Below are positions 1-6,561 of a stretch of DNA of 7,468 nucleotides, piece by piece. The position numbers and the translations under genes were made by a program. The notes beneath the pieces are model-generated. The model was not told where the DNA came from. It searched no databases and worked only from the letters and a program-made list of their open reading frames with translations. Numbering within the stretch: position 1 is the stretch's first letter; the number at the start of each line of letters is the position of its first letter. The DNA lies in contig JANYFI010000208.1 of NCBI GenBank assembly GCA_025362765.1, positions 1 through 7,468 of the forward strand, given 5' to 3'. This DNA comes from Ferruginibacter sp. (GTDB lineage: Bacteria > Bacteroidota > Bacteroidia > Chitinophagales > Chitinophagaceae).

Positions 1-245
1 TCGTAGTAACAATCAATGGCGATAGGTTGAATTGTGGCAGAACCGCGTTGCTATCGCCGCTGTGTATGCCTGCAGGTTCAATGTGTTCCATCACACCCAG
101 GAAGCGGAAATTGACGCCATATTCGATGGAGAAGAATTTCACATCATGGGTGTGATGGAACACATTGAACCTGCAGGCATACACAGCGGCGATAGCAACG
201 CGGTTCTGCCACAATTCAACCTATCGCCATTGATTGTTACTACGA
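1..245. repeat. Perfect 99-bp inverted repeat, probable fold-back chimera
   Basis: Bases 1-99 are the exact reverse complement of 147-245, with no mismatch over 99 positions. The pairing stops at 100/146, leaving a 47-base spacer. The right arm and the spacer read continuously as carB, coding for conserved protein sequence such as MEHIEPAGIHSGDS. The left arm, read forward, gives only nonsense residues. The natural gene is therefore the spacer plus right arm, and the left arm is a reversed copy of it. A perfect copy inside a conserved housekeeping gene, at the very edge of the window, is typical of a fold-back artefact from amplification or assembly. A real inverted duplication is possible but would have destroyed carB. 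Confidence 0.95.
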
Positions 246-646
246 TGGAACATTATGCAGAAAAAATAGCCCGCAAGCTAAATATTAAAGGACTTATCAA
301 TATTCAGTTTGCCATTAAAGATGGCAACGTATTCGTAATTGAAGCTAACCCAAGGGCTAGTCGAACTACGCCTTTTATTGCTAAAGCCTACCAGATACCT
401 TACCTGAATATTGCGACTAAAATTATGCTGGGTGTAAATAAAATAAAAGATTTTACCTACGATAAAAAACTACAGGGATTCGCCATTAAAGAACCTGTTT
501 TCTCTTTCAATAAATTCCCCGGCGTTAGCAAAGAATTAGGACCTGAAATGAAGAGCACCGGTGAAGCAATCCGTTTTATAAAAGATTTACGTGATCCCTA
601 TTTCAGGCAGTTGTACAAAGAGCGCAGCATGCATTTGAGCAAGTAG
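101..646 (+). CDS. carB: Carbamoyl-phosphate synthase large subunit, C-terminal part (5' missing)
   Basis: CarB makes carbamoyl phosphate from bicarbonate, ATP and ammonia delivered by the glutaminase subunit CarA, feeding pyrimidine and arginine synthesis in the cytoplasm. The fragment covers the end of the second ATP-grasp (synthetase) half. MEHIEPAGIHSGDS is followed by a conserved Gln in NIQFA (305-307) and by the Mg/ATP-binding Glu and Asn of EANPRAS (341-349). FNKFPG and GPEMKSTGE come near the end. The protein stops about 30 residues after GPEMKSTGE, so the MGS-like allosteric domain that ends E. coli CarB is absent; I recall short CarB proteins of this type in Bacteroidota. The reading frame is open from 32, but its first 22 residues come from the reversed arm of the repeat and should not be annotated. 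The true start lies outside the window. Confidence 0.93.
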   Translation, partial: EAEIDAIFDGEEFHIMGVMEHIEPAGIHSGDSNAVLPQFNLSPLIVTTMEHYAEKIARKLNIKGLINIQFAIKDGNVFVIEANPRASRTTPFIAKAYQIPYLNIATKIMLGVNKIKDFTYDKKLQGFAIKEPVFSFNKFPGVSKELGPEMKSTGEAIRFIKDLRDPYFRQLYKERSMHLSK

Positions 647-664
647 CGGATTTTTTTATATTTG
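634..664 (+). promoter_or_regulatory. Bacteroidota-type promoter in the carB tail
   Basis: TTTG at 634-637 is followed after 19 bases by TATATTTG at 657-664. This matches the Bacteroidota housekeeping consensus (TTTG at -33, TAnnTTTG at -7) in both boxes and in spacing. Transcription would begin near 670, so the Uma2-family gene would more likely be translated from the ATG at 680 than from the one at 668. The region is AT-rich, so a chance match is possible. Confidence 0.5.
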
Positions 665-667
665 GGT

Positions 668-1265
668 ATGAAATTTCAGATGGAAAACTTTATTGCTGAT
701 GTAAAGAGCTTTCTTCACGACGATGTGTCCGGTGAAGAATTTTTTAATTTTTGTCAGCAAAATCGTGACCTTAGGTTAGAGAAAGATAGTAATAAACAAA
801 TCTACATACTGGCACCTACCGGCCCTTAATACCGGATCTTATAACTCAGGTATTAATTCAGCAGTATACGTTTGGAACAAGAAGTCTAATGCAGGCAAAG
901 TATTTGATTCTTCTACAGGTTTTACACTTCTTGACGGAGCTGTTTTTTCACCAGATGCGGCATGGATTAGTAATACTAAATTGAGTTTGCTTACCGAAGA
1001 TGACAAAAAAAAGTTTGCTGTCGTTTGCCCTGACTTTGTAATAGAATTAAAAAGTCCATCCGATAATCTCAAACAGTTAAAAAGCAAGATGTTGCAATGG
1101 ATTGAAAATGGCGCTGCTTTGGCATGGCTGATCGATCCTGAAAAAGAACAGGTATTTATTTATCGTGCTGACAATAGTGTAGAAATTATGAATGGCTTTA
1201 CCAACAAACTCTCCGGCGAAAATATATTGCCCGGTTTTGAACTGGATCTGCAAATAATTCAGTAG
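668..1265 (+). pseudogene. Uma2-family (DUF820) putative nuclease, split by a frameshift
   Basis: Two frames together make one ordinary Uma2-family protein. The first reads from ATG 668 (or ATG 680) through EEFFNFCQQN and ILAPTG to a TAA at 827-829. The second continues in another frame as NTGSYN, AVYVWNKK, KVFDSSTGFTL, SPDAAWI, CPDFVIELKSPSD, WIENGAALAWLIDP and LPGFELDL to the TAG at 1263-1265. Removing one C from the CCC run at 823-825 gives APTGLNTGSYN, the expected family sequence, and a protein of 198 residues, a normal family length. The PD-(D/E)xK-like residues are all present in the second part: Asp at 954-956, then Glu and Lys of ELK at 1044-1052. Uma2 proteins have a restriction-endonuclease-like fold, but their biological role is not established. 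The break is either a sequencing error or a very recent mutation, since nothing else has decayed. The gene lies 21 bases after carB and 37 bases before comEC. Confidence 0.85.
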
Positions 1266-1302
1266 CACTTTCATTTTATATTTTTTATAAGTATCTTGGA
1301 GT

Positions 1303-3408
1303 ATGTCAAAACCATTTGATATACCCGTTTGGAAAAAAGCGCCCTTCATTAGATTGCTGCTGCCCTTAATTGCAGGCATATTGCTGGAATGGTATTTAAA
1401 GATACCTGTGGCAATTGGCCTGATGGCCGTAATAAGTTTCTTCATCGCTTATTTGCTATTTTTTTTATTTCCATTTGCTGTACAATTTAAACTTCAGGCA
1501 ATCCGGTCCGTTATTTTAAACTTACTCCTGATAAGCGCCGGCGTGCTCATCACCTGGCAAAAAGATGCCCAACACAACAATAACTGGTTTGGCCAATGGT
1601 ACCAAAACGGTGATTATTTAATAGTTCGTATTAACGAACCCCCGGTTGAAAAAGCAAAGTCTTATAAAGCGGAAGGTTATGTAGAAGCCGTAATTCACAA
1701 TAATGAAACAATTAAATGTGAAGGAAAAGTACTGTTGTATTTTGCAAAGGATTCGCTGATGCCATTGCTGCAATATGGTGATAAAGTCTTGCTGAATAAA
1801 AATCTGCAGCGCATCAAAAATTCCGGCAATCCAGGTGCCTTTAATTACCAGCAGTATGCTGCTTTCCAGTTAATTTTTCACAATGTTTTTTTACAAAAAA
1901 ACAATTGGGTTTTGTTGGATGATGAAAATGTAAACCCGTTCCGGCAATTTATCTTTTCATCACGGTCATCCATTTTAGCGGCTTTACAAAAAAATATACC
2001 GCAGGGAAAAGATGAATTGGGTATTGCAGAAGCGTTGCTGATCGGCTATACCAATGATCTTGATAAAGACCTTGTGCAGGCTTACAGCAATACAGGCGTA
2101 GTGCATATTATCGCTATTTCAGGCATGCACCTGGCACTTATTTACGGATTGCTTGTGTGGATGTTTGCACGCATTCCGGGTATAAAAAAATCAAAAACTA
2201 TACAGGTAATATTAATCCTTGCCTGCCTTTGGTTGTTTGCATTGCTTACGGGTGCGGCCGCGTCTGTGTTGCGGTCCGCAGTAATGTTTACTTTTATCGC
2301 TGTAGGTAAAAATCTTTCCCGCCAATCTTCTATTTATAATTCATTGGCGGGTTCCGCTTTTGTAATGCTGTGTTACAATCCTTATTTTTTATGGGATGTA
2401 GGTTTTCAATTATCATACCTCGCCGTGGTGGGCATTATTGTTTTTCAAAAATCAGTTTATAATTGGTTGTATTTTAAAAACAAACCGCTGAATGAAATCT
2501 GGAAACTGATGGCCATTTCGCTCGCTGCGCAAGTACTTACCTTTCCTATCTGTATCTATTATTTTCACCAGTTCCCTAACCTTTTTTTAATTACCAATAT
2601 CATAGCCGTACCCTTATCAAGTGTGATATTGTTCGCAGAGATAGGGCTGGTATCACTTTCGTGGATTCCTTATATAGGCATTTACCTGGGTAAATTAGTG
2701 GGCTCGATGGTTTGGCTGATGAACAGCGCCATTCGACTGGTAAGCGAAATATCTTTTGCAGTCTGGGATAATATCCCGGCTTCCATTGTCAGCACCTGGT
2801 TATTATACGCCTTTGTATTTGCAATAGGTGCCTGGCTAATCAATAAAAATAAAAACGCCTTTCGGCTTGCCGCATTGTTCTTACTGGCATTTGTTTTTGT
2901 GCAAGGCTTTGAAAGCTGGCAAATAAAAAAACAACAAAAAATAATTGTATACAATGTGCCTCAACACCAGGCTATTGACTTTGTAAGCGGAAACGAGTAT
3001 CATTTTATTGGCGACAGCATTTTGCTGGAAGATGGCGTGTTGCAAAATTTCCATTTAAAGCCAGCCAGGATCAGCCTTCAATTAAGCCGCCGCAGCGATT
3101 CTTTGCCCACCGTTTTTCAGCAACACCCATTTTACCTGTTTGGCAATAAAAAGATTTTGGTTATAGACAAGCCTGTCATTTTTGAACCGCAGCAAAAAAA
3201 GATAGCGGTGGATATCATTATTATTTCTAAAAACCCTTCTGTGCAACTGGCACAACTGGTAAAGGTTTTTGATTGCGAACAATATATTTTTGATGCGTCC
3301 AACAGCATACGAAAAATAGCCCGGTGGCAAGAGGAATGTGCTACGTTGAAACTGATATATTATTCTATTCCGGCCAATGGCGCTTATGTTTATAACATTC
3401 CCATTTAA
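1303..3408 (+). CDS. comEC: ComEC/Rec2-family DNA-uptake channel protein
   Basis: ComEC forms the inner-membrane channel through which one DNA strand enters the cytoplasm during natural transformation. The 701-residue protein begins with three hydrophobic segments (about 14-32, 36-60 and 69-84), followed by a soluble DUF4131-like region up to about 220. The competence domain covers about 225-520. Within it lie the hallmark SGMHLALI (273-280), GAAASVLRSAVM (317-328) and WDVGFQLSY (364-372), and many membrane helices follow. The final 156 residues (about 546-701) start like the metallo-beta-lactamase domain of longer ComEC proteins, but I find no HxHxDH motif or other metal ligands. The ATG at 1303 is the first in frame after a stop at 1288-1290. 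GGAG at 1298-1301 is too close to it to be a working ribosome site. It may be co-transcribed with the upstream Uma2-family gene, 37 bases away. The organism's competence cannot be judged from this gene alone. Confidence 0.92.
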   Translation: MSKPFDIPVWKKAPFIRLLLPLIAGILLEWYLKIPVAIGLMAVISFFIAYLLFFLFPFAVQFKLQAIRSVILNLLLISAGVLITWQKDAQHNNNWFGQWYQNGDYLIVRINEPPVEKAKSYKAEGYVEAVIHNNETIKCEGKVLLYFAKDSLMPLLQYGDKVLLNKNLQRIKNSGNPGAFNYQQYAAFQLIFHNVFLQKNNWVLLDDENVNPFRQFIFSSRSSILAALQKNIPQGKDELGIAEALLIGYTNDLDKDLVQAYSNTGVVHIIAISGMHLALIYGLLVWMFARIPGIKKSKTIQVILILACLWLFALLTGAAASVLRSAVMFTFIAVGKNLSRQSSIYNSLAGSAFVMLCYNPYFLWDVGFQLSYLAVVGIIVFQKSVYNWLYFKNKPLNEIWKLMAISLAAQVLTFPICIYYFHQFPNLFLITNIIAVPLSSVILFAEIGLVSLSWIPYIGIYLGKLVGSMVWLMNSAIRLVSEISFAVWDNIPASIVSTWLLYAFVFAIGAWLINKNKNAFRLAALFLLAFVFVQGFESWQIKKQQKIIVYNVPQHQAIDFVSGNEYHFIGDSILLEDGVLQNFHLKPARISLQLSRRSDSLPTVFQQHPFYLFGNKKILVIDKPVIFEPQQKKIAVDIIIISKNPSVQLAQLVKVFDCEQYIFDASNSIRKIARWQEECATLKLIYYSIPANGAYVYNIPI

Positions 3409-3413
3409 GTCAT

Positions 3414-3421
3414 TATTTTTG
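3414..3421 (+). promoter_or_regulatory. Possible -7 promoter box for the OmpA-like gene
   Basis: TATTTTTG just after the comEC stop matches the Bacteroidota -7 consensus TAnnTTTG. The -33 box is poor: TTTA at 3389-3392, 21 bases upstream, is the best candidate. If it is real, transcription starts near 3428. That would exclude the upstream ATG at 3377 as the start of the next gene and favour a start between 3449 and 3512. Confidence 0.35.
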
Positions 3422-3511
3422 TGGCAATGTTTACATGGTATAAAAATTTTGTTCATCAAACAGCCGCTGTCTCTATTGTGTAGTCACTTTCTTTTACGCA
3501 AGGCAAGTATA

Positions 3512-4456
3512 ATGCCGTTGCTTTTACTATATATATACAGTTGGCTCCCCAATGGCGCAAGTGCTGCTAACACCAAAACAGCTCAACAAAAACAGTCTCC
3601 TATTTATTATGTTCCGGCAATTGCTGCGCCTTTTTTAAAAGATACATTGCCCAAATATTCTACCGATACCATTGTTATTCCTTTTGAGTATAAACAGTCT
3701 GCGCTGTTTCAGCCATTTACTTTTAAAGCCATTGACAGCGTAATTAATATCCTATTAGGGCAGGATGACGTGCTGCTGTCCATTAACGGCTATGCACATG
3801 TGGATGAAGCGGGCGACTCCATTTGTTATTATCTTTCATTGAACAGGGCATTGGTAATTAAAGACTACGTATTGGGAAGGGGAATCGATAGTTCGAGAAT
3901 TATTTCATTAAAAGGCTGGGGAAATATAAGATCGAAAAACCGTAAAACCAACGCTGAAATATTACGCTATAATTGCAGGGCGGAAATAATGCTAGATTAT
4001 CCCTTGCCCCCGCCACCAAAGCCAGTGAATGACCGGGATGAAGATGGCGTAGCCGATGAAGTAGATGACTGCCCCGATGAATATGGAGAAATACTAAAAT
4101 ATGGCTGTCCAGACAGAAATATTATTATAGTTCCTTTTGAGCCAAGCCAATATTCTCTTTTTTCAATTTCCTATACTGTATTAGATAGTGTAAAAGCTGT
4201 TTTAGCAAAAGACCCTCAAATCAAAATATCCATTGCAGGCTATGCCTATAAAACCGAAGGCGCAGAACTGGCTTGCAGAAAACTATCGGGTGAACGGGCC
4301 GATATTGTAAAACGGTACCTTTTAAGCCGCGGTATTGGTGCCGAAAGAATTATATTGGTGAAAGGGTTAAGTAAATCAAAATTCATCACTGCCGGCAGAA
4401 ATCCGCAAGAAATAATCCGTAATTCAAGGGCAGAAATATCACTGATTAAAAATTGA
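3512..4456 (+). CDS. Secreted protein with two OmpA-like domains and an acidic Ca-binding-type linker
   Basis: Probably an exported, envelope-associated protein of 314 residues; its specific role is unknown. A hydrophobic stretch (LLLLYIYSWLP) ends in ASA before AN, a plausible signal-peptidase I site. Two similar domains of about 110 residues follow, at about 3665-4000 and 4118-4453. Each begins IPFE or VPFE and contains GYA, an LS..R segment, GRGI or SRGI, and a closing N.RAEI, the layout of OmpA C-terminal domains. They are joined by a proline-rich stretch and one thrombospondin type 3-like repeat, DRDEDGVADEVDDCPDEYG (4037-4093). The peptidoglycan-binding Arg is kept in both copies, but the usual GxTD loop is altered. 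No beta-barrel is present. The frame is open back to an ATG at 3377 that overlaps comEC by 32 bases. I prefer ATG 3512, but TTG at 3476 or 3449 would add the positive residues (RK) that a signal peptide usually carries, so the start is uncertain. Confidence 0.82.
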   Translation: MPLLLLYIYSWLPNGASAANTKTAQQKQSPIYYVPAIAAPFLKDTLPKYSTDTIVIPFEYKQSALFQPFTFKAIDSVINILLGQDDVLLSINGYAHVDEAGDSICYYLSLNRALVIKDYVLGRGIDSSRIISLKGWGNIRSKNRKTNAEILRYNCRAEIMLDYPLPPPPKPVNDRDEDGVADEVDDCPDEYGEILKYGCPDRNIIIVPFEPSQYSLFSISYTVLDSVKAVLAKDPQIKISIAGYAYKTEGAELACRKLSGERADIVKRYLLSRGIGAERIILVKGLSKSKFITAGRNPQEIIRNSRAEISLIKN

Positions 4457-4561
4457 TGCCGCAAACAAAACTGCGTGATTGACCCGCCTTTTCGCTTTAG
4501 CCTGTTTACAATTTGAGGGTAATCTAATTAGCCCCGGGTTATTTCCCTCCATCAAAAATCT

Positions 4562-4569
4562 TACTTTTG
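4562..4569 (+). promoter_or_regulatory. -7 promoter box for purH
   Basis: TACTTTTG, followed by C, is a full match to the Bacteroidota -7 element TAnnTTTG and lies 57 bases before the purH start. The -33 region is weak: only TTAT at 4539-4542 lies at the right distance. Transcription would start near 4576, giving a leader of about 50 bases. The rest of the 170-base spacer (4457-4626) holds no gene I can support and no clear terminator for the OmpA-like gene. Confidence 0.55.
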
Positions 4570-4584
4570 CGGAATTATTAAAAA

Positions 4585-4604
4585 CCGGCTATACACGTAG
4601 CCGG
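4585..4604 (+). promoter_or_regulatory. 7-bp hairpin in the purH leader
   Basis: CCGGCTA (4585-4591) and TAGCCGG (4598-4604) are perfect inverted copies around a 6-base loop, TACACG. The hairpin would lie about 10 to 30 bases into the transcript predicted from the -7 box, ending 22 bases before the ATG. No T-run follows, so it is not a normal intrinsic terminator. It might protect the 5' end of the mRNA, be a protein-binding operator, or be chance. It does not resemble a purine riboswitch, which needs a larger three-way junction. Confidence 0.45.
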
Positions 4605-4626
4605 AGATCCACCACAAAAAAATCAA

Positions 4627-6207
4627 ATGAACAAAAAAATTCAGTCAGCGCTTATTTCCGTTTTTTATAAAGATGGGTTAGAAAATATAATCAAAGCATT
4701 GCATCAGCTTGGTATTACCATCTATTCAACCGGTGGCACACAACAATTTATCGAAGCACTCCATGTTCCCTGTATTCCGGTGGAATCCTTAACCAGTTAT
4801 CCCTCTATTTTAGGCGGACGTGTTAAAACCCTTCATCCCTCGGTATTTGGCGGTATTTTGGGCAAGCGAAACGATGCAACCCATTTGCAGGAAATGAAAC
4901 AATACAATATTCCGGAAATTGACCTGGTGATTGTGGATTTATATCCTTTTGAAGAAACCGTAGCGGCGGTGAATGGCCCCGGCTTTCAAGCCGGTGAAGA
5001 AGAAAAAGAAAAATTAATCATTGAAAAAATCGATATCGGAGGTCCTTCGATGATAAGGGGTGCTGCAAAAAATCATGCGGATGTGGTGGTGGTTGCGGCA
5101 AAAAAAGACTATGGGCTGTTGGAACAAATTTTAAAAGATCAACAAGGCCAGACTACGCTGGAGCAGCGGCGCACCTTTGCTATAAAAGCGTTTGATGTTT
5201 GCACCGGGTATGACCTTGCGATATCCAATTATTTCAATCAAACAGCTTTCGCCAATCCATTTGACAAAACCAAAACGGTATTGCGCTATGGTGAAAATCC
5301 GCACCAGCAAGGTATTTTTTATGGTAACAAGGAAGAAATATTTGACAAATTACACGGCAAGGAATTATCTTACAATAACCTGGTTGACGTAGATTCGGCA
5401 GTACAATTAATACAGGAATTTAACAACGTGGCTGCTAACAATATCCCTCCGTCAGGGAATGGGGAACAATCCGCTGTATTTGCCATCATCAAACACACCA
5501 ATCCCTGCGGAATTGCCATAAGACCAACAGTAAAAGAAGCCTGGGATGCGGCATTAGCGGGAGATCCGGAAAGTGCATTTGGCGGCGTGTTGGTTTGCAA
5601 TGCACCGATTGACAAAGCTACCGCTGAAGCTATAAACGAAATATTTTTTGAAGTACTGATTGCGCCATCTTTTAACGCTGATGCACTGGAAATTCTACAG
5701 ACAAAAAAGAACCGTATACTTTTGGTACAAAAAAAGACGCAGGCAGCCACGCACCAGTTTAAATCTGTTTTAAACGGAACCCTCACCCAGCAAAATGATA
5801 CCGGTAATTTTACTGACTGGAAAGAAGCGGGTGGCAGAGAAACCACGGCCGAAGAAAAAGAAGACCTCGCCTTTGGTAATTTAATTGCGAAACATTTAAA
5901 AAGCAATTCCATCGCCCTGGTGAAAAACAAACAGCTTATCGGCAAAGGTTGCGGACAAACATCCAGGATCGATTCACTACGCCAGTCAATAGAAAAAGCA
6001 AAACAATTTAATTTTAATTTATCCGGTGCAACGTTGGCCAGTGATGCATTTTTCCCTTTTGATGATTGTGTAAAAATAGCCCATGCGGCGGGCATTAGTT
6101 CCTTTATACAACCCGGCGGTTCTATCCGCGATAAGGATTCAATTGAATACTGTAAACAAAATAATCTCGCTATGGTAATTACCGGACTGCGTCATTTTAA
6201 ACACTAG
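4627..6207 (+). CDS. purH: Bifunctional AICAR transformylase / IMP cyclohydrolase
   Basis: PurH carries out the last two steps of purine synthesis in the cytoplasm: it formylates AICAR with 10-formyltetrahydrofolate and closes the ring to IMP. The 526-residue length is normal. The N-terminal cyclohydrolase (MGS-like) domain shows STGGT, GGRVKTLHP (63-71), DLYPFEE with Tyr106, and GGPSMIRGAAKN (138-149). The transformylase domain shows LRYGENPHQQG, LSYNNLVDVDSA, the catalytic Lys-His pair at 289-290 in IIKHTNPCG, GDPESAFGGV and SDAFFPFDD. The protein ends in RHFKH, where RHFRH is common. A short Asn/Gly/Pro-rich stretch at about 266-282, just before the Lys-His motif, looks like a small surface insertion. 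The ATG is preceded by an A-rich stretch without a Shine-Dalgarno site, usual in Bacteroidota. Its own promoter and leader hairpin suggest separate transcription. Confidence 0.97.
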   Translation: MNKKIQSALISVFYKDGLENIIKALHQLGITIYSTGGTQQFIEALHVPCIPVESLTSYPSILGGRVKTLHPSVFGGILGKRNDATHLQEMKQYNIPEIDLVIVDLYPFEETVAAVNGPGFQAGEEEKEKLIIEKIDIGGPSMIRGAAKNHADVVVVAAKKDYGLLEQILKDQQGQTTLEQRRTFAIKAFDVCTGYDLAISNYFNQTAFANPFDKTKTVLRYGENPHQQGIFYGNKEEIFDKLHGKELSYNNLVDVDSAVQLIQEFNNVAANNIPPSGNGEQSAVFAIIKHTNPCGIAIRPTVKEAWDAALAGDPESAFGGVLVCNAPIDKATAEAINEIFFEVLIAPSFNADALEILQTKKNRILLVQKKTQAATHQFKSVLNGTLTQQNDTGNFTDWKEAGGRETTAEEKEDLAFGNLIAKHLKSNSIALVKNKQLIGKGCGQTSRIDSLRQSIEKAKQFNFNLSGATLASDAFFPFDDCVKIAHAAGISSFIQPGGSIRDKDSIEYCKQNNLAMVITGLRHFKH

Positions 6208-6235
6208 GTCGGGAAGCCTTTGGCCCGGGCAATCA

Positions 6236-6561
6236 ATGAAAATATTAGCCAATAATATCATTGCTAAAACACCTTTTAACAGGCCCGGCGGCAAGCCCGT
6301 GCTGGCATTAATATGGGTATGTTTTTTTGGGGCACTACCTGGATAGCTTCAAAGGAAGGCGTTAAATATATTCCGGCCATTCAATTGTGTGCCATACGCC
6401 AAATAATTGGCGGCAGTATTTACCTGTTGTATTTTTTATATACAAGGCATCCCTGGCCCAGGGGAAAACAGTAGGTTACGATCGCCATTGGTGGTGCCGT
6501 TACTATTGCGGGCATTTACCTGGTGAATGAGCGCTTTAGAAAACCTGTAGTTATAAAGTAA
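6236..6561 (+). pseudogene. Remnant of an EamA/DMT-family transporter gene
   Basis: EamA (drug/metabolite transporter) proteins are inner-membrane carriers of about 300 residues with ten helices. Here only the two ends remain. From ATG 6236 the frame reads VLALIWVCFF and then falls into a stop at 6344-6346. Adding one T to the T7 run at 6322-6328 restores VCFFWGTTWIASKEGVK, the typical first helix, followed by YIPAIQLCAIRQ and GGSIYLLYFLY. After an in-frame TAG at 6472-6474 the same frame continues as AIGGAVTIAGIYLVNERF, the typical last helix, to a TAA at 6559-6561. About 200 middle residues are missing, so the gene has a large internal deletion as well as a frameshift and a stop. Its last 11 bases overlap the end of the minus-strand gene. 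Substrate unknown. An assembly collapse could mimic the deletion, but the added stop and frameshift favour real decay. Confidence 0.8.

Noticed and set aside
32..97. The first 22 residues of the open frame running into carB
   Set aside because: They are encoded by the reversed arm of the inverted repeat and match nothing in CarB; they are not part of the real protein.
1005..1012. A8 run in the Uma2-family gene as a phase-variation tract
   Set aside because: The frame reads correctly through it into conserved family sequence, and the break lies elsewhere, near 824.
1077..1445. Minus-strand open frame across the Uma2-family gene and the start of comEC
   Set aside because: It overlaps two recognisable plus-strand coding regions and shows no protein family features.
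3082..3459. Minus-strand open frame across the end of comEC
   Set aside because: Antisense to conserved comEC sequence and without any recognisable motif.
4479..4670. 63-residue plus-strand open frame in the purH leader, a possible leader peptide
   Set aside because: It spans the likely promoter and overlaps the purH start in another frame; no run of regulatory codons or attenuator structure is visible.
5370..6095. A 241-residue open frame on the minus strand inside purH
   Set aside because: It is fully antisense to a conserved gene, rich in Ser, Ala and Cys, with no recognisable domain; a shadow of purH codon use.
6223..6230. GCCCGGGC palindrome after purH as a terminator or operator
   Set aside because: Eight bases with no loop and no T-run; too short to support a function.
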